Assembly: GCA_964519405.1 (NCBI GenBank) | Contig: CAZFLA010000164.1 | Span: 1-7,608, forward strand | Origin: G963677485 sp964519405 | Lineage (GTDB): Bacteria > Armatimonadota > HRBIN16 | Direction of reading: 5' to 3' | DNA length: 7,608 nucleotides | Shown here: positions 1 through 7,476 of the stretch, in pieces | Layout: every line of letters starts with the position of its first letter | Position numbering within the stretch: position 1 is the first letter of the stretch | Translations under genes and position numbers: made by a program | The notes under the pieces: generated by a model | Database searches by the model: none | Seen by the model: the letters and a program-made list of their open reading frames with translations, nothing else | What the model was told of the DNA's origin: nothing

Positions 1-702
1 ACACACCCTCGTCTTTGGCAGCTCTGGCACGAACACCACAGCAACCCCAGCCGAGGCACACTCATCAACAAGCTTCTGTTGAAATACACTCGGCGGCTCT
101 ATGGTAAGCGCTTTAACTCGAATCAGCACTGACAAGAATTTCGATTGACTATATGGTTCGCATTCGATAGATTGTGCCTCTATCTCACCTTTTCGCAGCC
201 ATGCAGCGACCGCTCCTGGATCGCTCTCGAACGCCTTCGATTTCTTGAATTCAGCCTGAGCTCCACACCATATGCCTTGCCAAGCCTCTGGAGAGGCAAC
301 AGCGAAATACCGAAGCACTTCGTGGAGTTGCTGAACTTTGTCTGTAAAGCGTCGAACCCAACCTTTCTGACACATTGCCTTTACCGGCAGAGAATTCAGC
401 CAATCAATCTGCCGTTGCAGTCGTTCATACTCATGTTGCCTCGCGAGCGTTTCGCGGTATTGGGTCTCACGATTCGTCCAGAAAGAAGCAGGAACACCAA
501 GCACCATTTCTAGTTGCAGTGCAGTGTCTGGCGTGATCGCTGCTTTCCCTTTGATAATCTCGCTGATGGTCTTGTGCGGTCTGCCAGTGCGTTCAGCGAG
601 TTCCGCTTGTGTCATCCCCAGCGATTCTATGGTCTCGAGCAGAGTCTCACCCGGCGGCGAAACATAGTCGGGCATATACTGGTTCATGATGTCATTTACC
701 AT
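1..702 (-). CDS. higA: HigA-type XRE antitoxin with ImmA/IrrE-like extension (3' end cut by window)
   Basis: 234 codons are visible, open to the left window edge, so the C-terminus is missing. Residues about 18-75 form a Cro/C1-type helix-turn-helix (TQAELAERTG, then PHKTISEIIKG) followed by the typical HigA stretch ITPDTALQLEMVLGVPASFW. This DNA-binding domain is expected to bind the toxin and repress the module's own promoter. The protein continues far beyond the roughly 100 aa of a minimal HigA. The last visible stretch (GVAVVFVPELPKTRVC) resembles the beginning of ImmA/IrrE-like domains, whose HExxH zinc site would lie outside the window, so peptidase function cannot be judged. The start is chosen because GGAGG at 713-709 sits 6 nt upstream of ATG 702. 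The gene overlaps the end of the upstream toxin frame by 11 bp, the usual toxin-first higBA arrangement with translational coupling. Family assignment is good; the ImmA-like extension is from memory of the family. Confidence 0.87.
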   Translation of the reverse strand, partial: MVNDIMNQYMPDYVSPPGETLLETIESLGMTQAELAERTGRPHKTISEIIKGKAAITPDTALQLEMVLGVPASFWTNRETQYRETLARQHEYERLQRQIDWLNSLPVKAMCQKGWVRRFTDKVQQLHEVLRYFAVASPEAWQGIWCGAQAEFKKSKAFESDPGAVAAWLRKGEIEAQSIECEPYSQSKFLSVLIRVKALTIEPPSVFQQKLVDECASAGVAVVFVPELPKTRVC

Positions 703-1031
703 GTGTATCCTCCACTCCTATGATCTTGATAGCAGTAACTAAGTTCCAATCCAAACCACCATCGGGTTTGAGCGGAATTGGGTCGTTTGCGACAATAAAA
801 AGAAGCCTGTAAGGGTGATCTAGATCAATCGATACTTGGCCTTGGCGATCTCCTTTGAGCTCATGGCATCTTGCAGGCGGTAATATAGATGTCAGCTAGA
901 CAATCGGCGGCGCTGAGATCATCAAGGCGCCTCCCAAGGCGTTTTACTCTTTCGGGACCGAATTCACGCTCTCGGCTCGCCTTGTTGTTACACACTTTTC
1001 GCAGTTTGCTTGTCTTAAATATTATATCCAT
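692..1031 (-). pseudogene. higB: HigB/RelE-type toxin gene with a frameshift
   Basis: The first frame starts at ATG 1031 (MDIIFKTSKLRKVCNN) and matches the N-terminal half of HigB-like mRNA interferases, including RRLDDLSAADCLADI, but stops at TGA 863-861 after 56 codons. The +1 frame then continues LPPARCHELKGDRQGQ, DHPYRLLFIVANDPIP and GGLDWNLVTAIKIIGVEDTHG to a TGA at 694-692. These are the conserved C-terminal motifs of the same family. The +1 frame is closed by a TAG at 898-896, so the shift must lie between about 895 and 863. One surplus base near 880-890 (TATATTA on the minus strand) would explain it: the 340-nt span is one base more than a multiple of three, giving about 112 aa if repaired. 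The toxin is probably inactive while the antitoxin frame remains open. A sequencing error is possible; programmed frameshifting looks unlikely because no classic slippery site is seen. Confidence 0.84.
709..713 (-). promoter_or_regulatory. Shine-Dalgarno of higA
   Basis: GGAGG lies 6 nt before ATG 702, inside the last codons of the broken higB frame. It fixes the antitoxin start and gives it its own ribosome entry site, so the antitoxin can be translated even though the toxin frame is interrupted. Confidence 0.7.
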
Positions 1032-1049
1032 AACGGCCCGATTTGTAAA
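1021..1049 (-). promoter_or_regulatory. Candidate sigma70-type promoter for higBA
   Basis: On the minus strand TTTACA (1049-1044) and TATAAT (1026-1021) are separated by exactly 17 bp, close to the bacterial housekeeping consensus. The -35 box overlaps the left arm of the inverted repeat at 1046-1086, as expected for an autoregulated toxin-antitoxin promoter. One problem is that the -10 box lies within the first codons of higB. Transcription would start near 1014, downstream of ATG 1031. Either the promoter match is chance, or it makes a transcript that lacks the toxin start and serves the antitoxin. Confidence 0.4.
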
Positions 1050-1086
1050 TAGTATTATTAACCCTTTGGGTTAATAATACTATTTA
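1046..1086. promoter_or_regulatory. Perfect 19-bp inverted repeat, probable HigA operator
   Basis: Arms 1046-1064 and 1068-1086 are perfectly complementary around the 3-nt centre TTT; each arm contains TATTATTAACCC or its complement. The repeat starts 15 bp upstream of the higB start codon. It is AT-rich and is not followed by a T-run on either strand, so an operator bound by the HigA dimer is more likely than an intrinsic terminator. It could still act as a weak hairpin terminator for hsdR, whose stop codon is about 90 bp upstream on the transcript. Confidence 0.6.
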
Positions 1087-1173
1087 TGGCTTATGTGATT
1101 AGGCAGCAGATCGTATTCCAACCATTATCAACACCAAACAGATGCGTCCCCCACCCCTTGTCACACAGATGGG

Positions 1174-4100
1174 TTACCACTCTGCACACAATGTCTCTGC
1201 TTGTTCAATGACCTGATTTGTAGCCTTCTCCTGTTTGTCTGGTGGATACTTGTATTTCCGAAGTATCCGTTTCACAGCAACCCTCAGTTGCGCACGTACA
1301 CTCTCACGAAGTGTCCAGTCAATAGCTGCATTTTTGCGAATTGTTTGGACGAGTTCACAGGCGATCTTCTTGAGAGTTTCGTCACCTAGCTGCAGCACCG
1401 CACTGTCGTTGGCAATCAATGCATCATAGAACGCTAGTTCATCGCTGCTCAGGCCGGTCTCTTGACCGCGTTGATCAGCGTCTTTCATGTGTTTCGCAAG
1501 TTCAATGAGTTCCTCTATGATTTTCGCGGTTTCGATGGACCTATTGTGATATTTGCGTATTGTTTGCTCAAGCATTTCGGAAAATGACCTGGCTTGAACT
1601 ATATTGTGTTTCATTCGTGCTTTTATATCGTTACGAAGGAGCTTGTTTAACAATTCAACCGCCAGGTTCTTATGCGGCATCCTTCGTACATCAGATAAAA
1701 ACTCGTCCGATAATATTGATATATCAGGGCTCTTAATGCCTGCGGCTGAGTAGATATCTATGACTTCATCGGATACCATTGCTTTACTGACAATCTGTTT
1801 GACCGCTTGGTCAAGCTCTACATCAGTCCGTACGTGACTTGCCGTATTTTTAGACATGACTGACTTCGTGACCTGCATGAAGTGAACATCGTCGCGAATG
1901 CGTTCAGTCTCAGCATGAGGAACAGCTAGTGCGAACGCCCTAGAGAGGCCGTTTACGGCATTTATGAACCGTTGTTTGCCATCTTCTTGAGCCAGTATAT
2001 ATTCCTGAGCGGAGGCCAGGAGGTTAAGTCTGTCTTGCTCACTGCCCGATAACCATGCAGAACGGTCGAAGCTGTGTAAAATCCCGCAGCAGATTTCGTA
2101 ACTCTTCTTAAGAGCTGCCACAGCATCATCTTGGCTGATTACTATCGATCCCGAACCACCACTTTCGGTATACGTCACTAATGCCTTCTTGAGCTCATCA
2201 GCAAGGCCGATATAGTCAACAACAAGTCCGCCAGGTTTATCTTTAAACACCCTGTTGACACGGGCGATCGCTTGCATGATTCCGTGACCTCGCATGGGTT
2301 TATCGATGTACATGGTGTGCAAGCAAGGTGCATCAAAACCAGTAAGCCACATGTCCCGCACAATAACGAGCTTAAACGGGTCCTCAGGATTTCGGAACCG
2401 CTTTGCCAACTCTTCACGGCCTTGTTTGTTGCGAATGTGCTGCTGCCATTCAGCAGGATCCGCTGCGGAACCAGTCATTACGACATTGACAATTGACTGA
2501 CTATCACCGTCGCCTTGCCAGCAAGGTCGAAGTGACAATACCGCATTATACAGTTCAACAGCAATTCTGCGGCTCATGCACACAACCATCGCCTTACCGT
2601 CCATGATAGACAGCCGTTGTTCGAAATGCTCAACGATGTCTTTGGCGATGAGTTCAATCCGGCTGTCAGTGCCGACAATCGCTTCTAGCTGAGCCCACTT
2701 GGACTTCATCTTTTCTTTTCGGTCGATCTCTTCGCCTTCAGTTGCATCGTCAAAATCACTGTCTATTGTGGGCTTTGCGCTATCATCGAACTCAACTTGT
2801 GCCAATCTGCTTTCATAGTAGATAGGAACAGTAGCGCGGTCCTGAACGGCACGTTGAATGTCATATACGCTAATATAGTCACCAAATACCGCACGCGTAT
2901 CGGCATCGGCAGTTTCTATAGGAGTGCCTGTAAAACCAATGTATGACGCGTTGGGTAAGGCGTCGTGTAAGTAACGAGCAAAACCGTCGATAAAATCATA
3001 TTGGCTTCTATGCGCCTCATCTGCGATGACCACAATATTGTGCCTTAGTGAGATGGGCTTATTTTGGCTTAGTGAATCCGTAAAGAACTTGTGAATTGTA
3101 GTGAAGACAACTCCGCCAGATGAAACCATCAGTTTCTCACGCAGATCATTACGATCTGTTGCCTGTACGGGTGCTTGTCGTAATAAGTCTGTGCATGCAG
3201 CAAATACACCGAATAACTGATCATCAAGGTCATTACGATCAGTAATAACTACAATAGTGGGGTTCTGCATCTTGGGGTGCAGGATAATTCGCCCTGCATA
3301 AAACACCATAGTAAGACTTTTACCGGATCCTTGTGTATGCCATACCACGCCTATACGATGATCGCCTGGTTTGCCTCCGGCAAGCTGCCGTGTGAAATAG
3401 CCCTCTGAGTTTTCACCTGCTTTGTTAGCACTTATCAGCTTGCTTGCACGCAGCGTTTGATCAACTGCCATGTTAACTGCATGGAATTGGTGATACCCTG
3501 CAACTTTCTTCACCGTATCGCTTTTTGTGTTTTCAAATACAATAAAGTGCCGGATAAGATTTGTGAAGTGCTGCTTATCAAAGACCCCAAGAACCAAAAC
3601 CATCATTTGCGACTGTGTTGGAGGCTCAATGCCTTCACCACTAATGGTATGCCATGGCTTGAACCACTCCATACCTGCACCTAATACACCCATCCGTGCT
3701 TCAATACCATCGGATATCACCAACACCGTGTTGTATGCAAATAGCGAGGCGATTTGTGATTGATAGTTCGTTAACTGTTGATGTGCCGCAGACAAGGTGG
3801 CATTTTCATCGCCGGGATTCTTAAGCTCCACGACGGCTAATGGCAAGCCATTTACGAAGACGACGATATCTGGACGGCGCACGATGTTGTTTTCACACAC
3901 TGAAAACTGGTTAACAACTACCCAATCATTGTTATCAGGGTCGTCATAATCAATGACGGAAACTTGACTGCCTTTTATAGATCCATCGGATTCGCGGTAT
4001 TCCACAGTAACACCATTCACGAGCATATTGTGTGTTATCCGGTTACGCTCTATTAATGACGGTATATCAACGTGGGTTAACTTCCGGTAAGCGTCATCCA

Positions 4101-4305
4101 AAGCCTCATGAGGCATCTTGGGATTTAGCCGAACGAGAGCTTGCCGTAGGCGTGCTTCTAGTATCACATCACGGTAGTTCGGGTCGCTGCGCTCTGCATG
4201 AGGTGCCCCTGCTGCGATGTCAGGTCCATGCAGCACCGAATAGCCAAGTGCCTTAAACCAAGCAAGTGCAGCGTTTTCTACAACGGATTCGGTTAACTGC
4301 GCCAT
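1174..4305 (-). CDS. hsdR: Type I restriction enzyme R subunit (HsdR)
   Basis: 1043 aa, full length for the family. HsdR is the motor and nuclease subunit of the HsdR2-M2-S complex. It translocates unmethylated DNA using ATP and cuts it at a distance from the recognition site. Visible domains: an N-terminal PD-(D/E)xK nuclease with D146 (RRPDIVVF) and E160-x-K162 (VVELKN); Walker A TQGSGKS with K329; motif II DEAH at 429-432; motif III GFTGTP at 457-462; helicase motif V DMWLTGFDAP at 651-660; motif VI QAIARVNR at 678-685; and a helical C-terminal region after about 730 that normally docks on HsdM. All key catalytic residues are present. The start ATG 4305 is supported by GAGG 5 nt upstream. 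The start region overlaps the end of the upstream transposase gene by 13 bp, so translation is probably coupled to it. The usual partner hsdS is separated from it by that transposase and the repeat region. Confidence 0.97.
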   Translation of the reverse strand: MAQLTESVVENAALAWFKALGYSVLHGPDIAAGAPHAERSDPNYRDVILEARLRQALVRLNPKMPHEALDDAYRKLTHVDIPSLIERNRITHNMLVNGVTVEYRESDGSIKGSQVSVIDYDDPDNNDWVVVNQFSVCENNIVRRPDIVVFVNGLPLAVVELKNPGDENATLSAAHQQLTNYQSQIASLFAYNTVLVISDGIEARMGVLGAGMEWFKPWHTISGEGIEPPTQSQMMVLVLGVFDKQHFTNLIRHFIVFENTKSDTVKKVAGYHQFHAVNMAVDQTLRASKLISANKAGENSEGYFTRQLAGGKPGDHRIGVVWHTQGSGKSLTMVFYAGRIILHPKMQNPTIVVITDRNDLDDQLFGVFAACTDLLRQAPVQATDRNDLREKLMVSSGGVVFTTIHKFFTDSLSQNKPISLRHNIVVIADEAHRSQYDFIDGFARYLHDALPNASYIGFTGTPIETADADTRAVFGDYISVYDIQRAVQDRATVPIYYESRLAQVEFDDSAKPTIDSDFDDATEGEEIDRKEKMKSKWAQLEAIVGTDSRIELIAKDIVEHFEQRLSIMDGKAMVVCMSRRIAVELYNAVLSLRPCWQGDGDSQSIVNVVMTGSAADPAEWQQHIRNKQGREELAKRFRNPEDPFKLVIVRDMWLTGFDAPCLHTMYIDKPMRGHGIMQAIARVNRVFKDKPGGLVVDYIGLADELKKALVTYTESGGSGSIVISQDDAVAALKKSYEICCGILHSFDRSAWLSGSEQDRLNLLASAQEYILAQEDGKQRFINAVNGLSRAFALAVPHAETERIRDDVHFMQVTKSVMSKNTASHVRTDVELDQAVKQIVSKAMVSDEVIDIYSAAGIKSPDISILSDEFLSDVRRMPHKNLAVELLNKLLRNDIKARMKHNIVQARSFSEMLEQTIRKYHNRSIETAKIIEELIELAKHMKDADQRGQETGLSSDELAFYDALIANDSAVLQLGDETLKKIACELVQTIRKNAAIDWTLRESVRAQLRVAVKRILRKYKYPPDKQEKATNQVIEQAETLCAEW

Positions 4306-4997
4306 ATATTCCTCGGTTCTGGTGTGACCGCGTTCATGTTATCACGGTCTACATCCCACTGCTCTGGGTTGTCTGCGATATATTGCCGTATATGGTTCAA
4401 CGATTTCTCGCTGCGTATGATGTGTTCGTAGTAGTTCCGCTGCCAGACCGGCTCACCCGCCGCATCGCGGTATTCGTTGATGCGTTTCGTGGCGGCGGAT
4501 TTGAACGAACGGATCACGGTCGGTAATGCACCAGGAACCGCATGACCGAATTGTTTCGCCATCGTTGGGGCATCGATTGACGCGCCTATTGTTGGGGCAT
4601 GGCGTGCCGTGCCCTCTATCGGGGCACCGCACGGCGGGTGGGCATGGTCGGCAGATTGGGCACGGCACGCCGTGCCCCTACGATCGGCCGTTATATCATG
4701 GGTGGCACCATCATCGGGTTTCATATCCCGCGTTATGACAATGATGCCATGGAAATGGTTAGGCATGACGACGAATTCATCCATTTGAACATATGGCCGC
4801 AATACTTGCGTATGCATCCATTCGTCGGCCACAACCATCCCCGCGTCGTTCAACACCATTTGTCCGTTTACCACATCGCCGAACAGGTAGGCGCGGTCAT
4901 GGGTGCAGATCGTGACAAAATAGGCCCCCGCCTGGCTGTAATCATACCCAATCAGGCGGATGGAACGCCGGTGCAGATGATCAATGTTATGTGCCAT
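4293..4997 (-). CDS. REP-associated tyrosine transposase (RAYT, Y1/HUH family)
   Basis: 234 aa. Y1 HUH enzymes nick single-stranded hairpin DNA and form a 5'-phosphotyrosine link; RAYTs act on REP palindromes bearing a GTAG head, and such repeats surround this gene. Seen: the N-terminal RRSIRLIGYDYSQAGAYFVT typical of the family; the metal-binding HUH motif MPNHFHG with H81 and H83; WQRNYYEHIIR at 185-195; and IRQYIADNPEQW at 203-214. By recalled alignment to E. coli TnpA-REP (Tyr115), Y206 would be the catalytic tyrosine. All key residues appear intact. Residues about 92-147, between the HUH motif and FGHAVPGALPTVIRSFKSA, are largely translated repeat DNA (RRGTACRAQ and GTARHAPTIG). The start ATG 4997 has GGAGG 9 nt upstream. 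The stop overlaps the hsdR start by 13 bp. Whether it still moves repeats or is domesticated is unknown. Confidence 0.92.
   Translation of the reverse strand: MAHNIDHLHRRSIRLIGYDYSQAGAYFVTICTHDRAYLFGDVVNGQMVLNDAGMVVADEWMHTQVLRPYVQMDEFVVMPNHFHGIIVITRDMKPDDGATHDITADRRGTACRAQSADHAHPPCGAPIEGTARHAPTIGASIDAPTMAKQFGHAVPGALPTVIRSFKSAATKRINEYRDAAGEPVWQRNYYEHIIRSEKSLNHIRQYIADNPEQWDVDRDNMNAVTPEPRNIWRS
4306..4314 (-). promoter_or_regulatory. hsdR ribosome binding site inside the transposase 3' end
   Basis: GAGG (4314-4311) followed by AATAT precedes ATG 4305 on the minus strand. These bases are also transposase codons (PRNIWRS then TAA). The hsdR initiation signal is therefore made of transposase coding sequence, so the two genes cannot be separated without rebuilding the hsdR start. 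Confidence 0.75.
4591..4614 (+). repeat. REP copy inside the transposase gene (forward)
   Basis: A 24-nt REP element with head GTTG (variant of GTAG), then stem GGGCATGGC, a 2-nt loop and GCCGTGCCC: a 9-bp stem with one G-T wobble. On the minus strand it is read in frame as GTARHAPT of the transposase. It faces the copy at 4658-4681. Confidence 0.88.
4658..4681 (-). repeat. REP copy inside the transposase gene (reverse)
   Basis: On the minus strand: GTAG head, then GGGCACGGC, a 2-nt loop and GCCGTGCCC, a perfect 9-bp stem. It is read in the transposase frame as RRGTACRAQ. With the forward copy 43 bp away it forms an inverted pair, the BIME-like arrangement typical of REP elements, which could fold into a long hairpin in DNA or in the transposase mRNA. 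Confidence 0.88.
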
Positions 4998-5031
4998 GGG
5001 TTATCGCCTCCGTATGTTGATACCCAATGCC

Positions 5032-5050
5032 GGGCATTGCGTGCGGTGCC
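5032..5050 (+). repeat. Degenerate REP copy at the edge of the tandem array
   Basis: GGGCATTGCGTGCGGTGCC matches the REP core at 17 of 19 positions but lacks the GTAG head. It is followed by GTTATCCCGCC, the same flank that introduces the intact units. It looks like a decayed outer unit of the 50-bp array. Confidence 0.65.
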
Positions 5051-5054
5051 TGCG

Positions 5055-5288
5055 TTATCCCGCCGTAGGGGCATGGCGTGCCGTGCCCAAACAATGCGCC
5101 CACGTTATCCCGCCGTAGGGGCATGGCGTGCCGTGCCCAAACAATGCGCCCACGTTANNNNNNNNNNNNNNNNNNNNNNNNNNNNNNNNNNNNNNNNNNN
5201 NNNNNNNNNNNNNNNNNNNNNNNNNNNNNNNNNNNNNNNNNNNNNNNNNNNNNNNNNTCCCGCCGTAGGGGCATGGCGTGCCGTGCCC
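5055..5288 (+). repeat. Tandem array of a 50-bp REP-bearing unit, interrupted by assembly gap
   Basis: Units 5055-5104 and 5105-5154 are identical over 50 bp. Each consists of TTATCCCGCC, a 24-nt REP core (5065-5088, 5115-5138) and AAACAATGCGCCCACG. A third copy resumes after the gap with TCCCGCC and a core at 5265-5288, after which the flank differs. All cores have GTAG on the plus strand. True copy number is unknown because the gap lies inside the array. The array lies in the untranslated interval between hsdS and the transposase, so its hairpins would be transcribed and could affect mRNA stability or read-through into the transposase and hsdR. Confidence 0.9.
5158..5257. other. Assembly gap (100 N)
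   Basis: Exactly 100 undetermined bases, a conventional scaffolding placeholder rather than a measured length. It falls within the tandem array, which short reads would collapse. The hsdS-to-transposase distance is therefore not reliable. Confidence 0.97.
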
Positions 5289-5343
5289 TCCGGGCGTACC
5301 CGCATTATCCCACCGGGCCATTGTTTTGACGCACATCATTATT

Positions 5344-5367
5344 GTGGGCATGGCGTGCGATGTGGGC
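5344..5367 (+). repeat. Degenerate forward REP copy
   Basis: GTGGGCATGGCGTGCGATGT followed by GGGC resembles the REP core, with substitutions in the head and the right stem arm. It lies 14 bp from the intact reverse copy at 5382-5405, making another inverted pair. Confidence 0.55.
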
Positions 5368-5381
5368 ATCACACCGGGTTT

Positions 5382-5405
5382 GGGCATGGCACGCCATGCC
5401 CCTAC
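5382..5405 (-). repeat. Intact reverse REP copy just downstream of hsdS
   Basis: On the minus strand: GTAG head, then GGGCATGGC, a GT loop and GCCATGCCC, a perfect 9-bp stem. It begins only 8 bp after the hsdS stop codon. It is thus the first structure in the transcript after hsdS and faces the forward copies of the array, as in a BIME. Confidence 0.88.
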
Positions 5406-5413
5406 GATGGCCA

Positions 5414-6721
<1,308 letters not shown>

Positions 6722-6726
6722 TCACC

Positions 6727-7044
6727 TCAACAACCATAATCTTCCCCTCCCTTCTGCAGTACTTCATACCGTGTCTGAATGACCATGCGGAACTTCTCCG
6801 AAACAGTATGCCAGTCTAGCACGTCTACACGGATCGGTAACAGGGAATCCTCGAACTCCTCTGCAAGGCGGTTAATGGTGCGTATATCAAGTGCTCCGGC
6901 AGCTATAACAACAATATCCAAGTCAGAGGAAGGTCTGGCATTGCCTTTCACTCGCGACCCAAAGGCCCAAACCTCCGCATCCGGCACCCATTTTTGCAGG
7001 ATATCCTTAACAATCACCATATGTTGGGGTTGCAGATCAATCAT
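6727..7044 (-). CDS. mntA: MntA-type nucleotidyltransferase antitoxin (MNT domain)
   Basis: 105 aa, the typical size of minimal nucleotidyltransferases. The polymerase-beta-like active site is complete: AFGSRVKGNARPSSDLDIVV contains the signature GSX10DXD (G29, S30, D41, D43), with the likely third metal ligand D74 in RVDVLDW. In the characterised MntA-HepT system the antitoxin transfers AMP groups to a tyrosine of the HepT toxin next to its RX4HXY motif and silences it; the partner here has that tyrosine. The gene overlaps hepT by 8 bp (ATG within the end of the toxin frame), has no strong Shine-Dalgarno of its own and is probably translated by coupling. hsdS starts 5 bp further on. An older family name is the HI0073-like nucleotidyltransferase. 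Activity on HepT is inferred from motifs and gene order. Confidence 0.9.
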   Translation of the reverse strand: MIDLQPQHMVIVKDILQKWVPDAEVWAFGSRVKGNARPSSDLDIVVIAAGALDIRTINRLAEEFEDSLLPIRVDVLDWHTVSEKFRMVIQTRYEVLQKGGEDYGC

Positions 7045-7450
7045 TGTTTTTTTTCAAAATATCATACAGCTTGCGGGCGTCATGCACAAACTCCCCCGCT
7101 ATCCGAAAGACGCTTTCTGCTGTTTCTAAATTGTATATATGGGATGTCTCATTTCGAGCTGCATGGTAGCTCATCCAAAGCTCCACATCATTTATCAAGT
7201 TTTGTTCTGCGGCATATCGGTAGAGGTGGCGTCGTGAAACACCATCAACAGCCGTGCTACTGACATTTTGCTCTATCCAGCGTTTCATGAACTTCCAGCA
7301 TATTTCGTAACAGACCCCAAAACATTGAACCACACCAGACCGCACTACTTCACGCCCCTCTGCGTCCTCATCTGCGATACGCCCTGAATACGCCAACGCG
7401 CGTTCTAGTGCGGTTGTTGATGCTTCCAGGCTCTCTAGTTCTAATGGCAT
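7037..7450 (-). CDS. hepT: HepT-type HEPN toxin / HI0074-like NTase-associated protein
   Basis: 137 aa, all-helical in appearance. Residues 99-106 read RNETSHIY, an exact RX4HXY motif: R99 and H104 would be the HEPN RNase pair and Y106 the tyrosine modified by MntA in characterised systems. The motifs CFGVCYEICWKFMKRWIEQ (43-61) and LINDVELWMSYHAARNETSH (85-104) match the nucleotidyltransferase substrate-binding (HI0074) family. The likely role is a ribonuclease toxin neutralised by the adjacent enzyme; older literature treats this family as a non-toxic binding partner, so toxicity is not certain. ATG 7450 is chosen because AAAGGGG lies 6 nt upstream and homology starts at MPLELESLEASTTALERAL. 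The frame is open 34 codons further, but those codons only translate repeat DNA (MACRAHMACRA). It is followed by mntA with an 8-bp overlap. Confidence 0.88.
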   Translation of the reverse strand: MPLELESLEASTTALERALAYSGRIADEDAEGREVVRSGVVQCFGVCYEICWKFMKRWIEQNVSSTAVDGVSRRHLYRYAAEQNLINDVELWMSYHAARNETSHIYNLETAESVFRIAGEFVHDARKLYDILKKNND

Positions 7451-7476
7451 GTTTGACCCCTTTCCGGGATTATATC

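Noticed and set aside
145..723. Plus-strand frames opposite higA
   Set aside because: The minus strand encodes a clear helix-turn-helix antitoxin with a good ribosome binding site; the plus-strand products have no recognisable features.
861..866. Programmed +1 frameshift at CCA TGA in higB
   Set aside because: A shift there would skip the conserved RCHELKG start of the second half, and no internal Shine-Dalgarno or CTT TGA-type slippery codon is visible. A simple indel near 880-890 explains the alignment better.
889..1074. Plus-strand 61-aa frame ending in the inverted repeat
   Set aside because: It is antisense to higB-like coding sequence with strong family motifs; no homology or start signal is seen.
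1087..1173. Intrinsic terminator directly after hsdR
   Set aside because: No GC-rich hairpin followed by a T-run was seen in this 87-bp spacer; the nearest structure is the AT-rich inverted repeat, which fits an operator better.
5055..5288. CRISPR array
   Set aside because: The 50-bp periodicity could suggest repeats and spacers, but the sequence between REP cores is identical from unit to unit, so there are no unique spacers. No cas genes are present.
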